From Paenibacillus oceani (lineage in GTDB: Bacteria > Bacillota > Bacilli > Paenibacillales > NBRC-103111): a DNA stretch of 64,000 bases. Of this stretch, positions 51,883-61,349 are shown in pieces. Below the pieces are notes generated by a model. The model was not told the DNA's origin. It did not search any database and worked only from the letters and a program-made list of their open reading frames with translations. The stretch lies in NCBI RefSeq assembly GCF_014705615.1, contig NZ_JACXJA010000028.1, positions 1-64,000 of the forward strand, in the 5' to 3' direction. The position numbers and the translations under genes are program-made. Each line of letters starts with the position of its first letter. Within the stretch, counting starts at the first letter, position 1.

Positions 51883-52293
51883 ATGATTTTGTATCGTTTG
51901 GCGAAATGGATGGAGGAACGTAAACGGTTAAAGCGGCTGATCGCCGAAACCGACGGGGATTCCGCCGTTTACATCAAACAAAAAGCGGATGTCGAGCGTC
52001 TCATGATCCGGGAAGCGCACAGATGGCTGGAGCCGGGAAAAGCGGCCGGCGGCCCTGTGTTAACCGTCCGAGAGCAGGAAGAAAGCTATACGCTGGTGCT
52101 GACGCAAATGCCTGTGCAGGAACGGATCGCTCCGCTTCCGGAGGTGCTGGCCGAAGTGCGCAGAAGCTCGCTCGAGACGGCAGCCCGTCCCGGCCGGGGC
52201 AACACGGGACCGGTACGCGCCGAAGAGCTCGTACCCGAAGAACTGCTGCATATGCCGCTCGTCGGGGAAGATACGATGCAGCCGCAGCTTTGA
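51883..52293 (+). CDS. Small hypothetical protein (136 aa)
   Basis: I do not recognise the family. The N-terminal third (MILYRLAKWMEERKRLKRLIAETDG) is helical and basic, a middle segment (ESYTLVLTQMPVQERIAPLPEVLAEVRR) is amphipathic, and the end is Glu-rich and probably disordered. There is no signal or membrane helix. A GGGGAAAGGAG site lies upstream with longer than usual spacing to the ATG. The four-repeat operator upstream and a terminator downstream argue that it is expressed in response to a signal, possibly phosphate limitation. Confidence 0.6.
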   Translation: MILYRLAKWMEERKRLKRLIAETDGDSAVYIKQKADVERLMIREAHRWLEPGKAAGGPVLTVREQEESYTLVLTQMPVQERIAPLPEVLAEVRRSSLETAARPGRGNTGPVRAEELVPEELLHMPLVGEDTMQPQL

Positions 52294-52348
52294 AACGTTG
52301 TGGCATGATAATAACGACAAGTCGATTATCTATAATGAAGGATAAGGG

Positions 52349-52373
52349 AGCCCGGGCGAATGTCCGGGCTTTT
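52349..52373 (+). terminator. Terminator after the 136-aa gene
   Basis: AGCCCGG-gcgaatgt-CCGGGCT followed by TTT. Confidence 0.8.
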
Positions 52374-52835
52374 GAATGATTTCGGAGGGGGGCGCTAAGG
52401 CGACAAAATGAAAAATAAAACGACCCGGGAGGCCTTCTGCCCTGCTTATAGCTGGGAAGGAAGCGGTTAAGAGCGGTTTGCAGTCTTTATTTTGTCCGAA
52501 ACCCGCTTGGAGGGGGAAATTAGAGCGGTTTGAGCCTCTTAAAATGGGGAAAAGGGTGCGAACCCGACCAGTCGATGGAAATAAGGGGTGCAAATCGCCT
52601 TTATTCCCTTCATTTTCACGATTCTATCGAAAATAAAGGGTGCCAAAGACTCTTATGGGGGACGCCCGCTCAACGAGCGCTCACCGCCCGCCAGTAGCCT
52701 CACCTCCCGCCTATCCAATGCCTGCTCACCACGCCCACCCAACGCTCGCTCACCACCCCACCCCCTGTCATACGCAACCGTTTCTCGCAACATTGTACTT
52801 TTTTTCACAAATTCGAAACGGAATCGGCCCGATCG
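52374..52835. other. Non-coding region with a C-rich low-complexity segment
   Basis: No gene is supported. At about 52670-52780 one strand is strikingly C/A-rich with loose repeats of GCTCACC/CCACCC and few G, ending before the pfl promoter. Short frames here have no ribosome sites. Confidence 0.4.
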
Positions 52836-52879
52836 TGTGATAAATGTCACGCCGGAAGCGGCCGGTTATCGCCTATACT
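52836..52879 (+). promoter_or_regulatory. FNR-type site and -10 of the pfl operon
   Basis: TGTGA-taaatg-TCACG (52836-52851) matches the FNR consensus TGTGA-N6-TCACA in nine of ten positions. TATACT (52874-52879) is a good -10. The site centre is about 42 bases before the expected start, the class II activator position. This predicts anaerobic induction. Confidence 0.7.
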
Positions 52880-52910
52880 CAAGGTAGATAGAGAAATGGA
52901 GGGATCTGGC

Positions 52911-55172
52911 ATGATCGGCACAAAACCGGCACAAACACACAACGTTGAAGCATGGCGGGAATTCCGGCCGGGGAACTGGCAGACGCGGATTGACGTGAAA
53001 AACTTTATCGATACGAACCTGACTCCCTATCTCGGAGACGAATCGTTCCTCGCCGGTCCGACCGGACATACGACGGAGCTGTGGGCGCAAATTATGGAGC
53101 TGACCCGCGCGGAGCGGGCCAAGGGCGGAGTGCTTGATGTAGACGTCGATACCGTATCGACGATCGTCTCGCACGGCCCGGGCTACCTGGACAAGGAGAA
53201 AGAGAAAATCGTCGGCGTGCAAACGGACGAGCCGTTCAAACGTTCCGTCCAGCCGTTCGGCGGCATCCGTATGGTGGCCGATGCTTGCGAAGCTTACGGG
53301 TTCAAGCTGCCGGAAGAGATGATCCGGCTGTTTACCGATATCCGCAAAACGCATAACCAAGGCGTGTTCGACGCTTACACGTCCGAGATGAAGACGGCGC
53401 GCAAAGCCGGGATCATCACCGGTCTGCCCGATGCTTATGGCCGCGGCCGGATTATCGGCGACTACCGCCGGGTTGCGCTATACGGCGTGGATCGTCTGAT
53501 CGCGGGCAAGAAGGAAGAACTGGCCGGACTCGAAGTGGATCAGATGTCCGAAGACGTTATCCGCTTGAGAGAAGAACTGTCGGAGCAAATCCGCAGTCTG
53601 GACGAGCTGAAACGGATGGCCGCCGCCTACGGTTACGACATCTCCCTGCCTGCGCAGTCGGCGCGCGAAGCCGTACAATGGCTGTATTTCGCCTACCTCG
53701 GGGCGATCAAAGAGCAGAACGGCGCCGCGATGAGCCTTGGGCGCGTGTCGAGCTTCCTGGACATCTACTTCGAGCGCGATTTGAAGGAAGGCGTGCTGAC
53801 CGAGCAGGAAGCCCAGGAGATCGTCGACCATTTCGTCATGAAGCTGCGTATCGTCAAATTTTTGCGTACGCCCGACTATAACGAGCTGTTCAGCGGAGAC
53901 CCGACCTGGGTGACCGAATCGATCGGCGGCATGTCGCTGGGTGGCGAGCCGCGGGTTACGAAAAACTCGTTCCGCTTCCTGCACACGCTCTACAATCTGG
54001 GCCCGTCGCCGGAGCCGAACTTGACGGTGCTCTGGTCGCCGCACCTGCCGTATAAGTTCAAGGCATACTGCGCCAAAGTATCGATCGAGACGAGTTCGAT
54101 CCAGTACGAAAACGACGAGCTGATGCGCCCGTACTACGGGGACGATTACGGCATTGCCTGCTGCGTCTCGGCGATGCGCATCGGCAAGCAAATGCAGTTT
54201 TTCGGCGCAAGGGCGAACTTGGCCAAAGCGCTGCTGTACGCCATCAACGGAGGCCTCGACGAAGTGCTCGGCATCCAGGTCGGTCCTGCGATGAAACCGA
54301 TCGACTCGGATGTGCTCGACTACGATGAGGTGGCGAAGGCTTACGACTCTGTCCTGGAGTGGCTGGCGAAGCTGTACATGAACACGCTCAACGTCATTCA
54401 TTACATGCACGACAAATACTGCTACGAGCGGCTCGAGATGGCGCTGCACGACCGCGACATCGTCCGTACGATGGCTTGCGGCATCGCCGGCTTGTCGGTT
54501 GTGGCCGATTCGCTCAGCGCGATCCGTTACGCCAAAGTGAAACCGGTCCGCAACGCGAAAGGGATCGCCGTCGATTTCGAGATTGAGGGCGAATATCCGC
54601 AATACGGCAATAATGACGAACGGGTGGACAGAATCGCCGTGGAACTGGTCGAATCGTTCATGAGCAAGCTGAACAAGCATAAGCCGTACCGCAATGCGGT
54701 GCCGACGATGTCGGTCCTGACGATCACCTCGAACGTCGTTTACGGCAAGAAAACAGGGACGACACCGGACGGCCGTCAAGCCGGCCAGCCGTTTGCGCCG
54801 GGCGCGAACCCGATGCACGGCCGGGACCGCAAGGGCGCTCTGGCCTCGCTGGCTTCGGTGGCGAAGCTGCCGTACGCCTGCAGCCTGGACGGCATCTCGA
54901 ACACGTTCTCGATCGTTCCGAAGGCGCTAGGCCGGGAAGAAGGGCCTCGTGTGCAAAACCTCGTGTCGATGCTGGACGGGTACGCGACGCTCGGCGGCCA
55001 CCATCTGAACGTGAACGTCTTCAACCGGGAGCAGCTGCTTGACGCGATGGAGCACCCGGAGAACTATCCGCAGCTGACGATTCGCGTATCCGGCTACGCG
55101 GTCAACTTCATCAAGCTGACCCGCGAGCAGCAGCTCGACGTCATCAGCCGCACGTTCCACGGTGAGGTATGA
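52911..55172 (+). CDS. pflB: Formate C-acetyltransferase (pyruvate formate-lyase)
   Basis: This 753-aa glycyl radical enzyme converts pyruvate and CoA to acetyl-CoA and formate during fermentation. The adjacent catalytic cysteines are in IACCVSAM, and the radical glycine is in RVSGYAVNF near the C-terminus. Length is normal. GGAGGGATC precedes the ATG at 52911. It overlaps pflA by 4 bases and sits behind an FNR-type site, consistent with expression without oxygen. Confidence 0.96.
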   Translation: MIGTKPAQTHNVEAWREFRPGNWQTRIDVKNFIDTNLTPYLGDESFLAGPTGHTTELWAQIMELTRAERAKGGVLDVDVDTVSTIVSHGPGYLDKEKEKIVGVQTDEPFKRSVQPFGGIRMVADACEAYGFKLPEEMIRLFTDIRKTHNQGVFDAYTSEMKTARKAGIITGLPDAYGRGRIIGDYRRVALYGVDRLIAGKKEELAGLEVDQMSEDVIRLREELSEQIRSLDELKRMAAAYGYDISLPAQSAREAVQWLYFAYLGAIKEQNGAAMSLGRVSSFLDIYFERDLKEGVLTEQEAQEIVDHFVMKLRIVKFLRTPDYNELFSGDPTWVTESIGGMSLGGEPRVTKNSFRFLHTLYNLGPSPEPNLTVLWSPHLPYKFKAYCAKVSIETSSIQYENDELMRPYYGDDYGIACCVSAMRIGKQMQFFGARANLAKALLYAINGGLDEVLGIQVGPAMKPIDSDVLDYDEVAKAYDSVLEWLAKLYMNTLNVIHYMHDKYCYERLEMALHDRDIVRTMACGIAGLSVVADSLSAIRYAKVKPVRNAKGIAVDFEIEGEYPQYGNNDERVDRIAVELVESFMSKLNKHKPYRNAVPTMSVLTITSNVVYGKKTGTTPDGRQAGQPFAPGANPMHGRDRKGALASLASVAKLPYACSLDGISNTFSIVPKALGREEGPRVQNLVSMLDGYATLGGHHLNVNVFNREQLLDAMEHPENYPQLTIRVSGYAVNFIKLTREQQLDVISRTFHGEV

Positions 55173-55918
55173 CGGGCCGCATCCATTCGCTGGAGACGTT
55201 CGGCACCGTGGACGGGCCGGGAATCCGCTTCGTCTTGTTCATGCAGGGCTGTGCGCTGCGCTGCCGGTACTGCCATAATCCGGACTCGTGGGATACCGAA
55301 GCGGGCCGCCGCGTGGAGGTCGAGGACATCCTCGCCGAGATCGAGCCGTATGTGGAGTTTTACCGTCTCTCCGGCGGCGGCATTACCGTATCGGGCGGCG
55401 AGCCTTCGCTGCAGGCGCCTTTTGTCGCGAAGCTGTTCGCCGCCGTCAAGGAACGGTGGGGGCTGCACACCGCTCTCGACAGCTCGGGCTTCTGCGAGCC
55501 GGCGCATGCGGAGGAGCTGCTGCGGCACACCGATCTCGTCCTGCTCGATCTGAAGATGATGAACCGGGAAGCTCATCAGGAGCTGACGACCCAGCCGAAC
55601 GACAAAATTCTGCGCTTCGCCGAGCATTTGTCCGCCATAGGCAAGGCGATGTGGGTCCGCCGCGTGCTCGTCCCCGGCTGGACGGACTCAATGGAAGAGC
55701 TTCGCGGGCTGGGACGGTTTATCGGGAAGCTGCGCGGGGTGGAGAAGGTGGAGGTGCTGCCGTACCACCGGATGGGCGTATACAAATGGCAGGAGCTAGG
55801 CCGGGAATATGTATTGGAAGGATGCCCGGAGCCGACAGACAAAGAAGTGGAGCGGGCAATCCATTTAATTGAGGAAGGGCGGAGAAGCATGACGGAACCG
55901 CCTCTGCATGCCCAATAG
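55169..55918 (+). CDS. pflA: Pyruvate formate-lyase activating enzyme
   Basis: This 249-aa radical SAM enzyme installs the glycyl radical on PflB. The cluster motif [12 protein letters not shown] (CxxxCxxC) lies at residues 29-36, followed by [11 protein letters not shown] for SAM binding. Length fits PflA. Its ATG overlaps the pflB stop, so the two are coupled. A strong bidirectional terminator follows. Confidence 0.95.
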   Translation: MTGRIHSLETFGTVDGPGIRFVLFMQGCALRCRYCHNPDSWDTEAGRRVEVEDILAEIEPYVEFYRLSGGGITVSGGEPSLQAPFVAKLFAAVKERWGLHTALDSSGFCEPAHAEELLRHTDLVLLDLKMMNREAHQELTTQPNDKILRFAEHLSAIGKAMWVRRVLVPGWTDSMEELRGLGRFIGKLRGVEKVEVLPYHRMGVYKWQELGREYVLEGCPEPTDKEVERAIHLIEEGRRSMTEPPLHAQ

Positions 55919-55928
55919 AAAGAAATCG

Positions 55929-55975
55929 AAAAAAACCTCCGAATCCTTGATCTCTCAAGGCTTTCGGAGGTTTTT
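55929..55975. terminator. Bidirectional terminator after pflA
   Basis: AACCTCCGAA and TTCGGAGGTT with inner CCTTGA/TCAAGG form a long stem with A run and T run on the two sides. It serves pflA and the convergent aminopeptidase gene. Confidence 0.9.
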
Positions 55976-56000
55976 CCATCGATCGCGGAACCGCAGCCGA

Positions 56001-57239
56001 TCAATCGAGCTCGATCGCCCAATTGCCGTCGCGGAAAATCGGTTCCGCCCGGCCGTCTGCGGTAATGCCGTCGATATTCATGCTGGACGAGCCCATCATG
56101 AAGTCGACATGAATGAGACTGTCATTGGCGCCGCGTTCGGACAACTGCTCCTTGCTCATCTCCGAACCGCCTTCGATCGTGATCGGATAAGCGCGGCCGA
56201 GAGCGAAATGGCATGAAGCATTTTCGTCGAACAGCGTATTGTAGAAAATCAGGTTCGTATCGGAAATCGGCGAACGATGCGGCACAAGCGCCAGTTCTCC
56301 CAGCATGCGCGCCCCTTCGTCGGTGTCGAGCAGCAGCTTCAGCGTCTCGTAACCTTGCTCGGCGGTAAAGTCGACAACCTTGCCGTTCTCGAACCGGAGC
56401 GTGAAATTGTCGATCAGATTGCCTCCGTAATTCAGCGGCTTCGTGCTGCGTACGGTTCCGTTCGCCCCGTCCTTGTGCGGCATCGTAAATACTTCTTCCG
56501 TCGGCATATTCGGGTTAAATGTGACGCCCTTCTCGTTGTCGGTCGAGCCGCCGTGCCAGACGTGGTTGTCCGGCATATTCACAGTGAGATCGGTGCCTTC
56601 TCCCTTATAGACGAGCTGGCGGTACTGCTTTTTGTTCAAATAGTCCACCGTTTTGGAGAGGCGCGCGTTGTGCTCCTTCCATTCCTGCACCGGATCGTCC
56701 AGATCGACGCGGGTCGCTTTCAGGATCAGCTCCCACAGCTTGGCGACCGCTTCGTCCACAGGCAGATCGGGGAACATTTTGGCGGCCCACTCGGGCGTCG
56801 GAGTCGAGATCAGCGACCAGGCGACCTTGTGCGCCATCGTATAGTGGCGCCAGCCTTGAAGCGCCGTTCCGGCCGCTTTCGTAGCCGCCGCCACCCGTTT
56901 CGGATCGATGTCCTTCAGCAGGTCCGGATTGGTGGAATAAATGCTCAGGAAGCCGGCCCCGTTCGCCGCGAACTCCTCCCAGCCTTTCGCCCGGAACATC
57001 GGGTATTCGCTGAGCGCTTCGTCCGGCGCGAGCTCGTACTTGATTTTGGTAATCTCCTCGTCGTTCCATTCCACGTGCACGTTTTTGGCGCCCGCCTCGT
57101 ACGCTTTGCGGGTAATTTTGCGAACCAGCTCCACCGCAGTCAGCGGCGCGGATACGACCAGTGTCTGTCCCTGCTGCACGTTAATGCCTACGCGTACCGC
57201 CAGTTCCGCATATTTCTCCAGATCCAAATCCGTTGGCAT
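56001..57239 (-). CDS. M29 family metallo-aminopeptidase
   Basis: This 412-aa cytoplasmic aminopeptidase of the M29 (thermophilic aminopeptidase T/AmpS) family has the metal-site segments EVFTMPHKDGANG, ENGKVVDFTAEQGYE (Glu residues), ELALVPHRSPI and HVDFMMGS (His/Asp). It releases N-terminal residues from peptides using two metal ions. GGAAGGAGCG precedes the ATG at 57239. Confidence 0.92.
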   Translation of the reverse strand: MPTDLDLEKYAELAVRVGINVQQGQTLVVSAPLTAVELVRKITRKAYEAGAKNVHVEWNDEEITKIKYELAPDEALSEYPMFRAKGWEEFAANGAGFLSIYSTNPDLLKDIDPKRVAAATKAAGTALQGWRHYTMAHKVAWSLISTPTPEWAAKMFPDLPVDEAVAKLWELILKATRVDLDDPVQEWKEHNARLSKTVDYLNKKQYRQLVYKGEGTDLTVNMPDNHVWHGGSTDNEKGVTFNPNMPTEEVFTMPHKDGANGTVRSTKPLNYGGNLIDNFTLRFENGKVVDFTAEQGYETLKLLLDTDEGARMLGELALVPHRSPISDTNLIFYNTLFDENASCHFALGRAYPITIEGGSEMSKEQLSERGANDSLIHVDFMMGSSSMNIDGITADGRAEPIFRDGNWAIELD

Positions 57240-57607
57240 CGCAATCGCTCCTTCCAATTCGAACCGTTATGTAGAAATGTTGAAACGCCGGTGAATGAAT
57301 TCCGCTGCAAGCCCGGATGATGCCTGCGATTGCCGTTGTTCCCTGATTTTTTTAACTATCATTTCAATGTGGAAATCTGGGAACCAAATGCAAACGCTGA
57401 CGCTTCTACGGCACCCATCCAAGCCCTCCGCTATCATTCACCGGGCTTTTGAGTGTACCCGGTGTACTTGCACTATATCATGCTCGTCTCGGATTTTCAA
57501 AATCCGTCCCCAACAAGTTTTCACAAAAAAGCGATTTTGTGTTCATCCGGTTTTGATGTAGAATTGAGTGTGATCCTACTATTAGAAGACTGAAAGGTTT
57601 GAAGCCA
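57240..57607. other. Divergent intergenic region
   Basis: About 370 bases between the aminopeptidase and radical SAM genes with no gene. Besides the promoter at 57537, it holds a possible hairpin (CCCGGT/ACCGGG-type pairs near 57440-57465). Small frames here lack ribosome sites. Confidence 0.4.
57537..57564 (+). promoter_or_regulatory. Promoter of the radical SAM gene
   Basis: TTGTGT (57537-57542), 16 bases, TAGAAT (57559-57564), about 44 bases before the ATG. Confidence 0.5.
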
Positions 57608-59386
57608 ATGAACGTGGTCGTCTCCAGTCTGAACGCCAAATACATTCATACCTGCCTTGCCCTGCGATATTTGAAGGCGTTTTGCCGGGACGAATTCGAT
57701 ATCGAGATGGCTGAATATACGATTAAAGATCCGGCGATGAATATCGTATCGGATCTGTTCCGGCGGGACCCGGACGTGCTGGGCTTCTCCTGTTATATCT
57801 GGAATATCGAAGAAACGATCCGGGTCGTGCGGATGATGAAGAAAATCAAGCCGGAGCTGAAAATCGTGCTGGGTGGCCCGGAAGTGTCCTACGATACGGG
57901 CTATTGGATGAACGAGCTTCCCGAGGTCGATTTCATCGTTATGGGCGAAGGGGAGGAGACGTTTCTCCACCTGCTGCGCGAGATTTCGGGCGACCGCAAG
58001 TACCACTTCGTATTCGGCGTCGCTTACCGGAACGCGGACGGCGAGGTATGCGTCAATCCGGGACGCCCGAAGCTGAAGCTGGACGATATTCCTTCCCCGC
58101 ACCGCTTCGAGGAGGACGAGGCGGCGCTGCCTAACCGCGTCGTTTATTTCGAGACGAGCCGCGGCTGTCCGTTCAGCTGCCAGTTCTGCTTGTCGAGCAT
58201 CGAGGTCGGAGTCCGGTACTTCGATATGGAGCGGACGAAGGCCGACCTGCTGCATCTGATCGATTCCGGGGCGAAGCTGATCAAGTTCGTCGACCGCACC
58301 TTTAATATTAAACGCGACTATGCGATGGAGATTTTCCAGTTTCTGATCGACAACCACCGCGGCTGCGTGTTCCAGTTCGAGATTACTGCCGACATCATGC
58401 GTCCGGAAGTGCTCGACTTTTTGGCCGAGCATGCGCCTCCGGGCATTTTCCGGTTCGAGATCGGGGTCCAGTCGACCAACGATTTGACGAACGAGCTGGT
58501 GAAGCGCCGGCAAAATTTCTCCAAGCTGACCCGGACGGTTATGAAGGTGAAGGAAAGCGGCAAGATCGACCAGCATCTCGATCTGATCGCCGGGCTGCCG
58601 GAGGAAGATTACGACTCGTTCCGCCAAACGTTTAACGACGTATTTGCCCTTGGGCCGGAGGAGCTGCAGCTCGGATTTCTGAAAATGCTGCGGGGAACCG
58701 GTCTGCGTCATGACGCCGACAAGTACGGCTACGTGTATATGGATCAGGCGCCTTATGAGATACTCGGCAACAGTATCCTGCCGTTCTCCGACTTGATGCG
58801 CATCAAGCGGGTAGAGGACGTCCTGGAGAAATATTGGAATTCGCACCGGCTCGACCGCACGGTCCGGTATTTGATCGACCGGCAGTTCGATTCGGCGTTC
58901 GACTTTTTCCAACTGTTCGGCGACTACTGGGAAGAGCGCGGCTGGCAGAAGATCGGTCATCAGCTTGAAGATTTGTTCGAGCGGCTGCAATCGTTTCTGG
59001 AGCGGCGGGGGACGCCGGACCGGGACGTTGTGCTCGGTCTGATGAAGCTCGATTATTTCATGAACCACAGATACAAGCCGCGCAAAATATGGTGGGACTT
59101 CGCTCACGACAAAAATGCGCAGTCGTCGTATTTCCGCATAATGGCGGAACGTCCGGAGCAGGCTTCGTCCGGATTCGCCGCTCTGGGGATGAGCGAGAAA
59201 GATCTGTACAAGCACGCCGTGCTGGAGACGATTCCGTTCGATCTGCCCCGTTACGAGGCGGAAGGAACGATCGACCGCAGCCGGAGTACGCTGCTTGTTG
59301 TCGTATACGCGGCGGACGGATCGGGGCCTCAGTATTTTACGATGCCGATGCCGTCGCGTGAAGCGGAGTCCGTTGTCCGGAACTAA
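57608..59386 (+). CDS. B12-binding domain radical SAM protein (DUF4080 type)
   Basis: This protein of about 592 aa has an N-terminal cobalamin-binding domain (about 1-135; VLGFSCYIWNIEET, LGGPEVSYD, GEGEETF), then a radical SAM barrel (about 170-390; SRGCPFSCQFC giving CxxxCxxC, FVDRTFN, EIGVQSTN, LIAGLPEED) and a DUF4080-like C-terminal domain. Such proteins may act on methylation or ring chemistry with unknown substrates. ATG 57608 is preferred over an earlier TTG because of spacing to AAAGG. A small gene overlaps its end. Confidence 0.85.
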   Translation: MNVVVSSLNAKYIHTCLALRYLKAFCRDEFDIEMAEYTIKDPAMNIVSDLFRRDPDVLGFSCYIWNIEETIRVVRMMKKIKPELKIVLGGPEVSYDTGYWMNELPEVDFIVMGEGEETFLHLLREISGDRKYHFVFGVAYRNADGEVCVNPGRPKLKLDDIPSPHRFEEDEAALPNRVVYFETSRGCPFSCQFCLSSIEVGVRYFDMERTKADLLHLIDSGAKLIKFVDRTFNIKRDYAMEIFQFLIDNHRGCVFQFEITADIMRPEVLDFLAEHAPPGIFRFEIGVQSTNDLTNELVKRRQNFSKLTRTVMKVKESGKIDQHLDLIAGLPEEDYDSFRQTFNDVFALGPEELQLGFLKMLRGTGLRHDADKYGYVYMDQAPYEILGNSILPFSDLMRIKRVEDVLEKYWNSHRLDRTVRYLIDRQFDSAFDFFQLFGDYWEERGWQKIGHQLEDLFERLQSFLERRGTPDRDVVLGLMKLDYFMNHRYKPRKIWWDFAHDKNAQSSYFRIMAERPEQASSGFAALGMSEKDLYKHAVLETIPFDLPRYEAEGTIDRSRSTLLVVVYAADGSGPQYFTMPMPSREAESVVRN

Positions 59387-59558
59387 CGCCGATGAGCGGA
59401 TCGGGGGACGGCTGCAGCCCAGCCTGGAGACGTCGGAGACGGCGTATTTCGGCGAAGACGAGCTGCCTGAGCTGTCGCTCGACCGGAATACGGAATCGCA
59501 GATCCGATCGATGTTCGAATATATGCGGAACCCCGGTAAAGAGATCGTTCTCGATTGA
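59373..59558 (+). CDS. Small acidic protein (61 aa) overlapping the radical SAM gene
   Basis: A TTG (59373) with GCGGAG 4 bases upstream opens a frame that overlaps the last codons of the radical SAM gene. It encodes an acidic peptide (ETSETAYFGEDELPELSLD ... QIRSMFEYMRNPGKEIVLD). I do not know the family. The codon pattern continues the coding character of the region, so it may be a small partner protein. A GTG at 59358 is an alternative start. Confidence 0.4.
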   Translation: MSGTNADERIGGRLQPSLETSETAYFGEDELPELSLDRNTESQIRSMFEYMRNPGKEIVLD

Positions 59559-59588
59559 GGCGGCTGGGGCATAGGTGGGGATGACCGG

Positions 59589-61214
59589 GTGCAGACCCTG
59601 AAACGGATTTTGAGGATATCTACGTTAAAAGGGCGTCTTCGGTTGTGGGTGGGCCTGCTGATCGCCGCGATGTGTTTGCTGATCGTGCTGTTCATGTCCC
59701 TCCCCGTCAAAGTCATCAAGGAACGGGAGATCCATGCCGCGCTGAAGGAAGCGATCGAGGTGCAGCGGCATTTCATCGATAACTGGAAAGCGGAGCGTGC
59801 CGCGGATGTCGACTATTTGGCTTCCTTGCCGGGGAGTCGGTCGCTGCAGCTCGATGAGATGAGCAGGCAGATCGAATTGTTCCGGCAGTCGCATGCCGAG
59901 TTCGACTCGATCAACTTTGTCAACGCTGCAGGGAAGATGTACTCGGCGAACGGAGGAGGGTTCGAGCTCGACGTATCCGACCGGAATTACTTTACGGCTG
60001 CGCGCAGCGAGAACCGGTACGTAACCGAAGTGATGACCGGCCGGGTGAAGGGACAATCGATCATTGCGTTCTCCTCCCCGGTCCGCAGCTACAGCGATGA
60101 GTTCGCGGGAGCGATCGTCGCCACGGTCAAGCTGACGACACTGGAAGGCATCGTCAACAGCTTTCAGTTCGGCGAAAGCGGCGAAACGTTTCTGCTCGAC
60201 CATCACGGGTATCGGATTACGAACTCGCCTGGCGGATCGGAAGTTACGGAGAAGGGCAGACGGTACGATACGGAGATTTACAAGCGGGCGATCGCCGGCG
60301 AGCTGACGAGCAAGGCGTACAACAATGTAAACGGCGAGCCTGTATTCGGCGCCTATGCCTGGTCCTTGGACGGAAGGTGGCTGATCGTCGGCGAGACCCG
60401 GACGGTCGATATTTATATGCCTTACTGGAAGCTGCTCGTCGTGATGGGCCTTATCTCCGGCTTGGTTCTGCTGGCCAGTTATGCCGCCGCTCTGCTGATC
60501 ACCCAGCCGGTCGTCGATCTGCTCAGCGCCTTGCTTCAAGGCACGAACCGGATTCGGGAAGGGAAGTACGGCTACCGGATCGATCCGGCTACGTTCCGCA
60601 CCGCCCCGATCGAGCTGAAGGAGCTGTCGGCGAATTTCAATATGATGTCAGACAAGCTCCAGTCGACGGTCCAACTGCTCAAGGAATCGGCGGTCGTCGA
60701 TCATCTGACAGAAGTGTACAACCGGCGGTTTCTGATGAACGAAGGGGCGAAGATCGAGGAAGCGTCGGCCAGGGCCGGCAAGCCCTCGTGCATTTTGATC
60801 GTCGATGTCGATTACTTCAAGCAGATCAACGACAAATACGGTCATCTGAGGGGAGACCGGGTGCTGAAGCACGCCGCGTCGCTGCTGGTCGCTTGCGTCC
60901 GCAAATCCGATGTGGTCGCCCGCTACGGCGGGGAGGAGTTTATCGTGCTGGCTACCAATTGCGATATGAGCCACGGCCGGGAGTTGGGGGAGCGCATCCG
61001 GAAATGGTTTCTGAGGAGCCCTTACCGCGAAGAAAACCTGGAGATCGGCGTTACGGTCAGCATCGGCGTATCGCAGACGCGTCCGCACCGCACGTACGGA
61101 ACGAATACGCTTGAGGATATGATCGAGCGGGCGGACAAGGCGCTGTACCGGGCGAAAAACCAAGGGCGCAACCGGGTGGAGTGCGACGATGCAAGCTGCG
61201 AGCCCGAGCCGTAA
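59589..61214 (+). CDS. Membrane diguanylate cyclase (Cache sensor - HAMP - GGDEF)
   Basis: This 541-aa protein has a membrane helix (19-39), an extracellular dCache-type sensor (about 45-275; FVNAAGKMYSANGG, DVSDRNYFTAAR, IAFSSPVRSY), a second helix (about 282-305), a HAMP-like linker and a GGDEF domain (about 370-530). The active site is GGEEF (about 447), with DVDYFKQINDKYGH before it. The inhibitory site RKSD lies five residues ahead, so product feedback is expected. It should make c-di-GMP, the ligand of the PelD protein at 4-6 kb. GTG start with GGTGGGG upstream. Confidence 0.92.
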   Translation: MQTLKRILRISTLKGRLRLWVGLLIAAMCLLIVLFMSLPVKVIKEREIHAALKEAIEVQRHFIDNWKAERAADVDYLASLPGSRSLQLDEMSRQIELFRQSHAEFDSINFVNAAGKMYSANGGGFELDVSDRNYFTAARSENRYVTEVMTGRVKGQSIIAFSSPVRSYSDEFAGAIVATVKLTTLEGIVNSFQFGESGETFLLDHHGYRITNSPGGSEVTEKGRRYDTEIYKRAIAGELTSKAYNNVNGEPVFGAYAWSLDGRWLIVGETRTVDIYMPYWKLLVVMGLISGLVLLASYAAALLITQPVVDLLSALLQGTNRIREGKYGYRIDPATFRTAPIELKELSANFNMMSDKLQSTVQLLKESAVVDHLTEVYNRRFLMNEGAKIEEASARAGKPSCILIVDVDYFKQINDKYGHLRGDRVLKHAASLLVACVRKSDVVARYGGEEFIVLATNCDMSHGRELGERIRKWFLRSPYREENLEIGVTVSIGVSQTRPHRTYGTNTLEDMIERADKALYRAKNQGRNRVECDDASCEPEP

Positions 61215-61267
61215 GAGAGGCTGTAATGGAAAAGGCCGCTTGGAATCGGAGCGATTATCGGAAATAG

Positions 61268-61316
61268 AAGACCGCGTCTGGAACGGATCGGCCGTTCGGA
61301 GGACGCGGTCTTTTTT
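61268..61316 (+). terminator. Terminator of the diguanylate cyclase gene
   Basis: AAGACCGCGTC and GACGCGGTCTT form a stem followed by a T run. Confidence 0.88.
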
Positions 61317-61349
61317 ATTCTGGGCTCGTTCCTCGTTTCTCGTTCACCG

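Noticed and set aside
57521-59776. Minus-strand open frame of about 750 codons
   Set aside because: Antisense to the radical SAM gene, basic and low in recognisable motifs; it also runs into the next gene.
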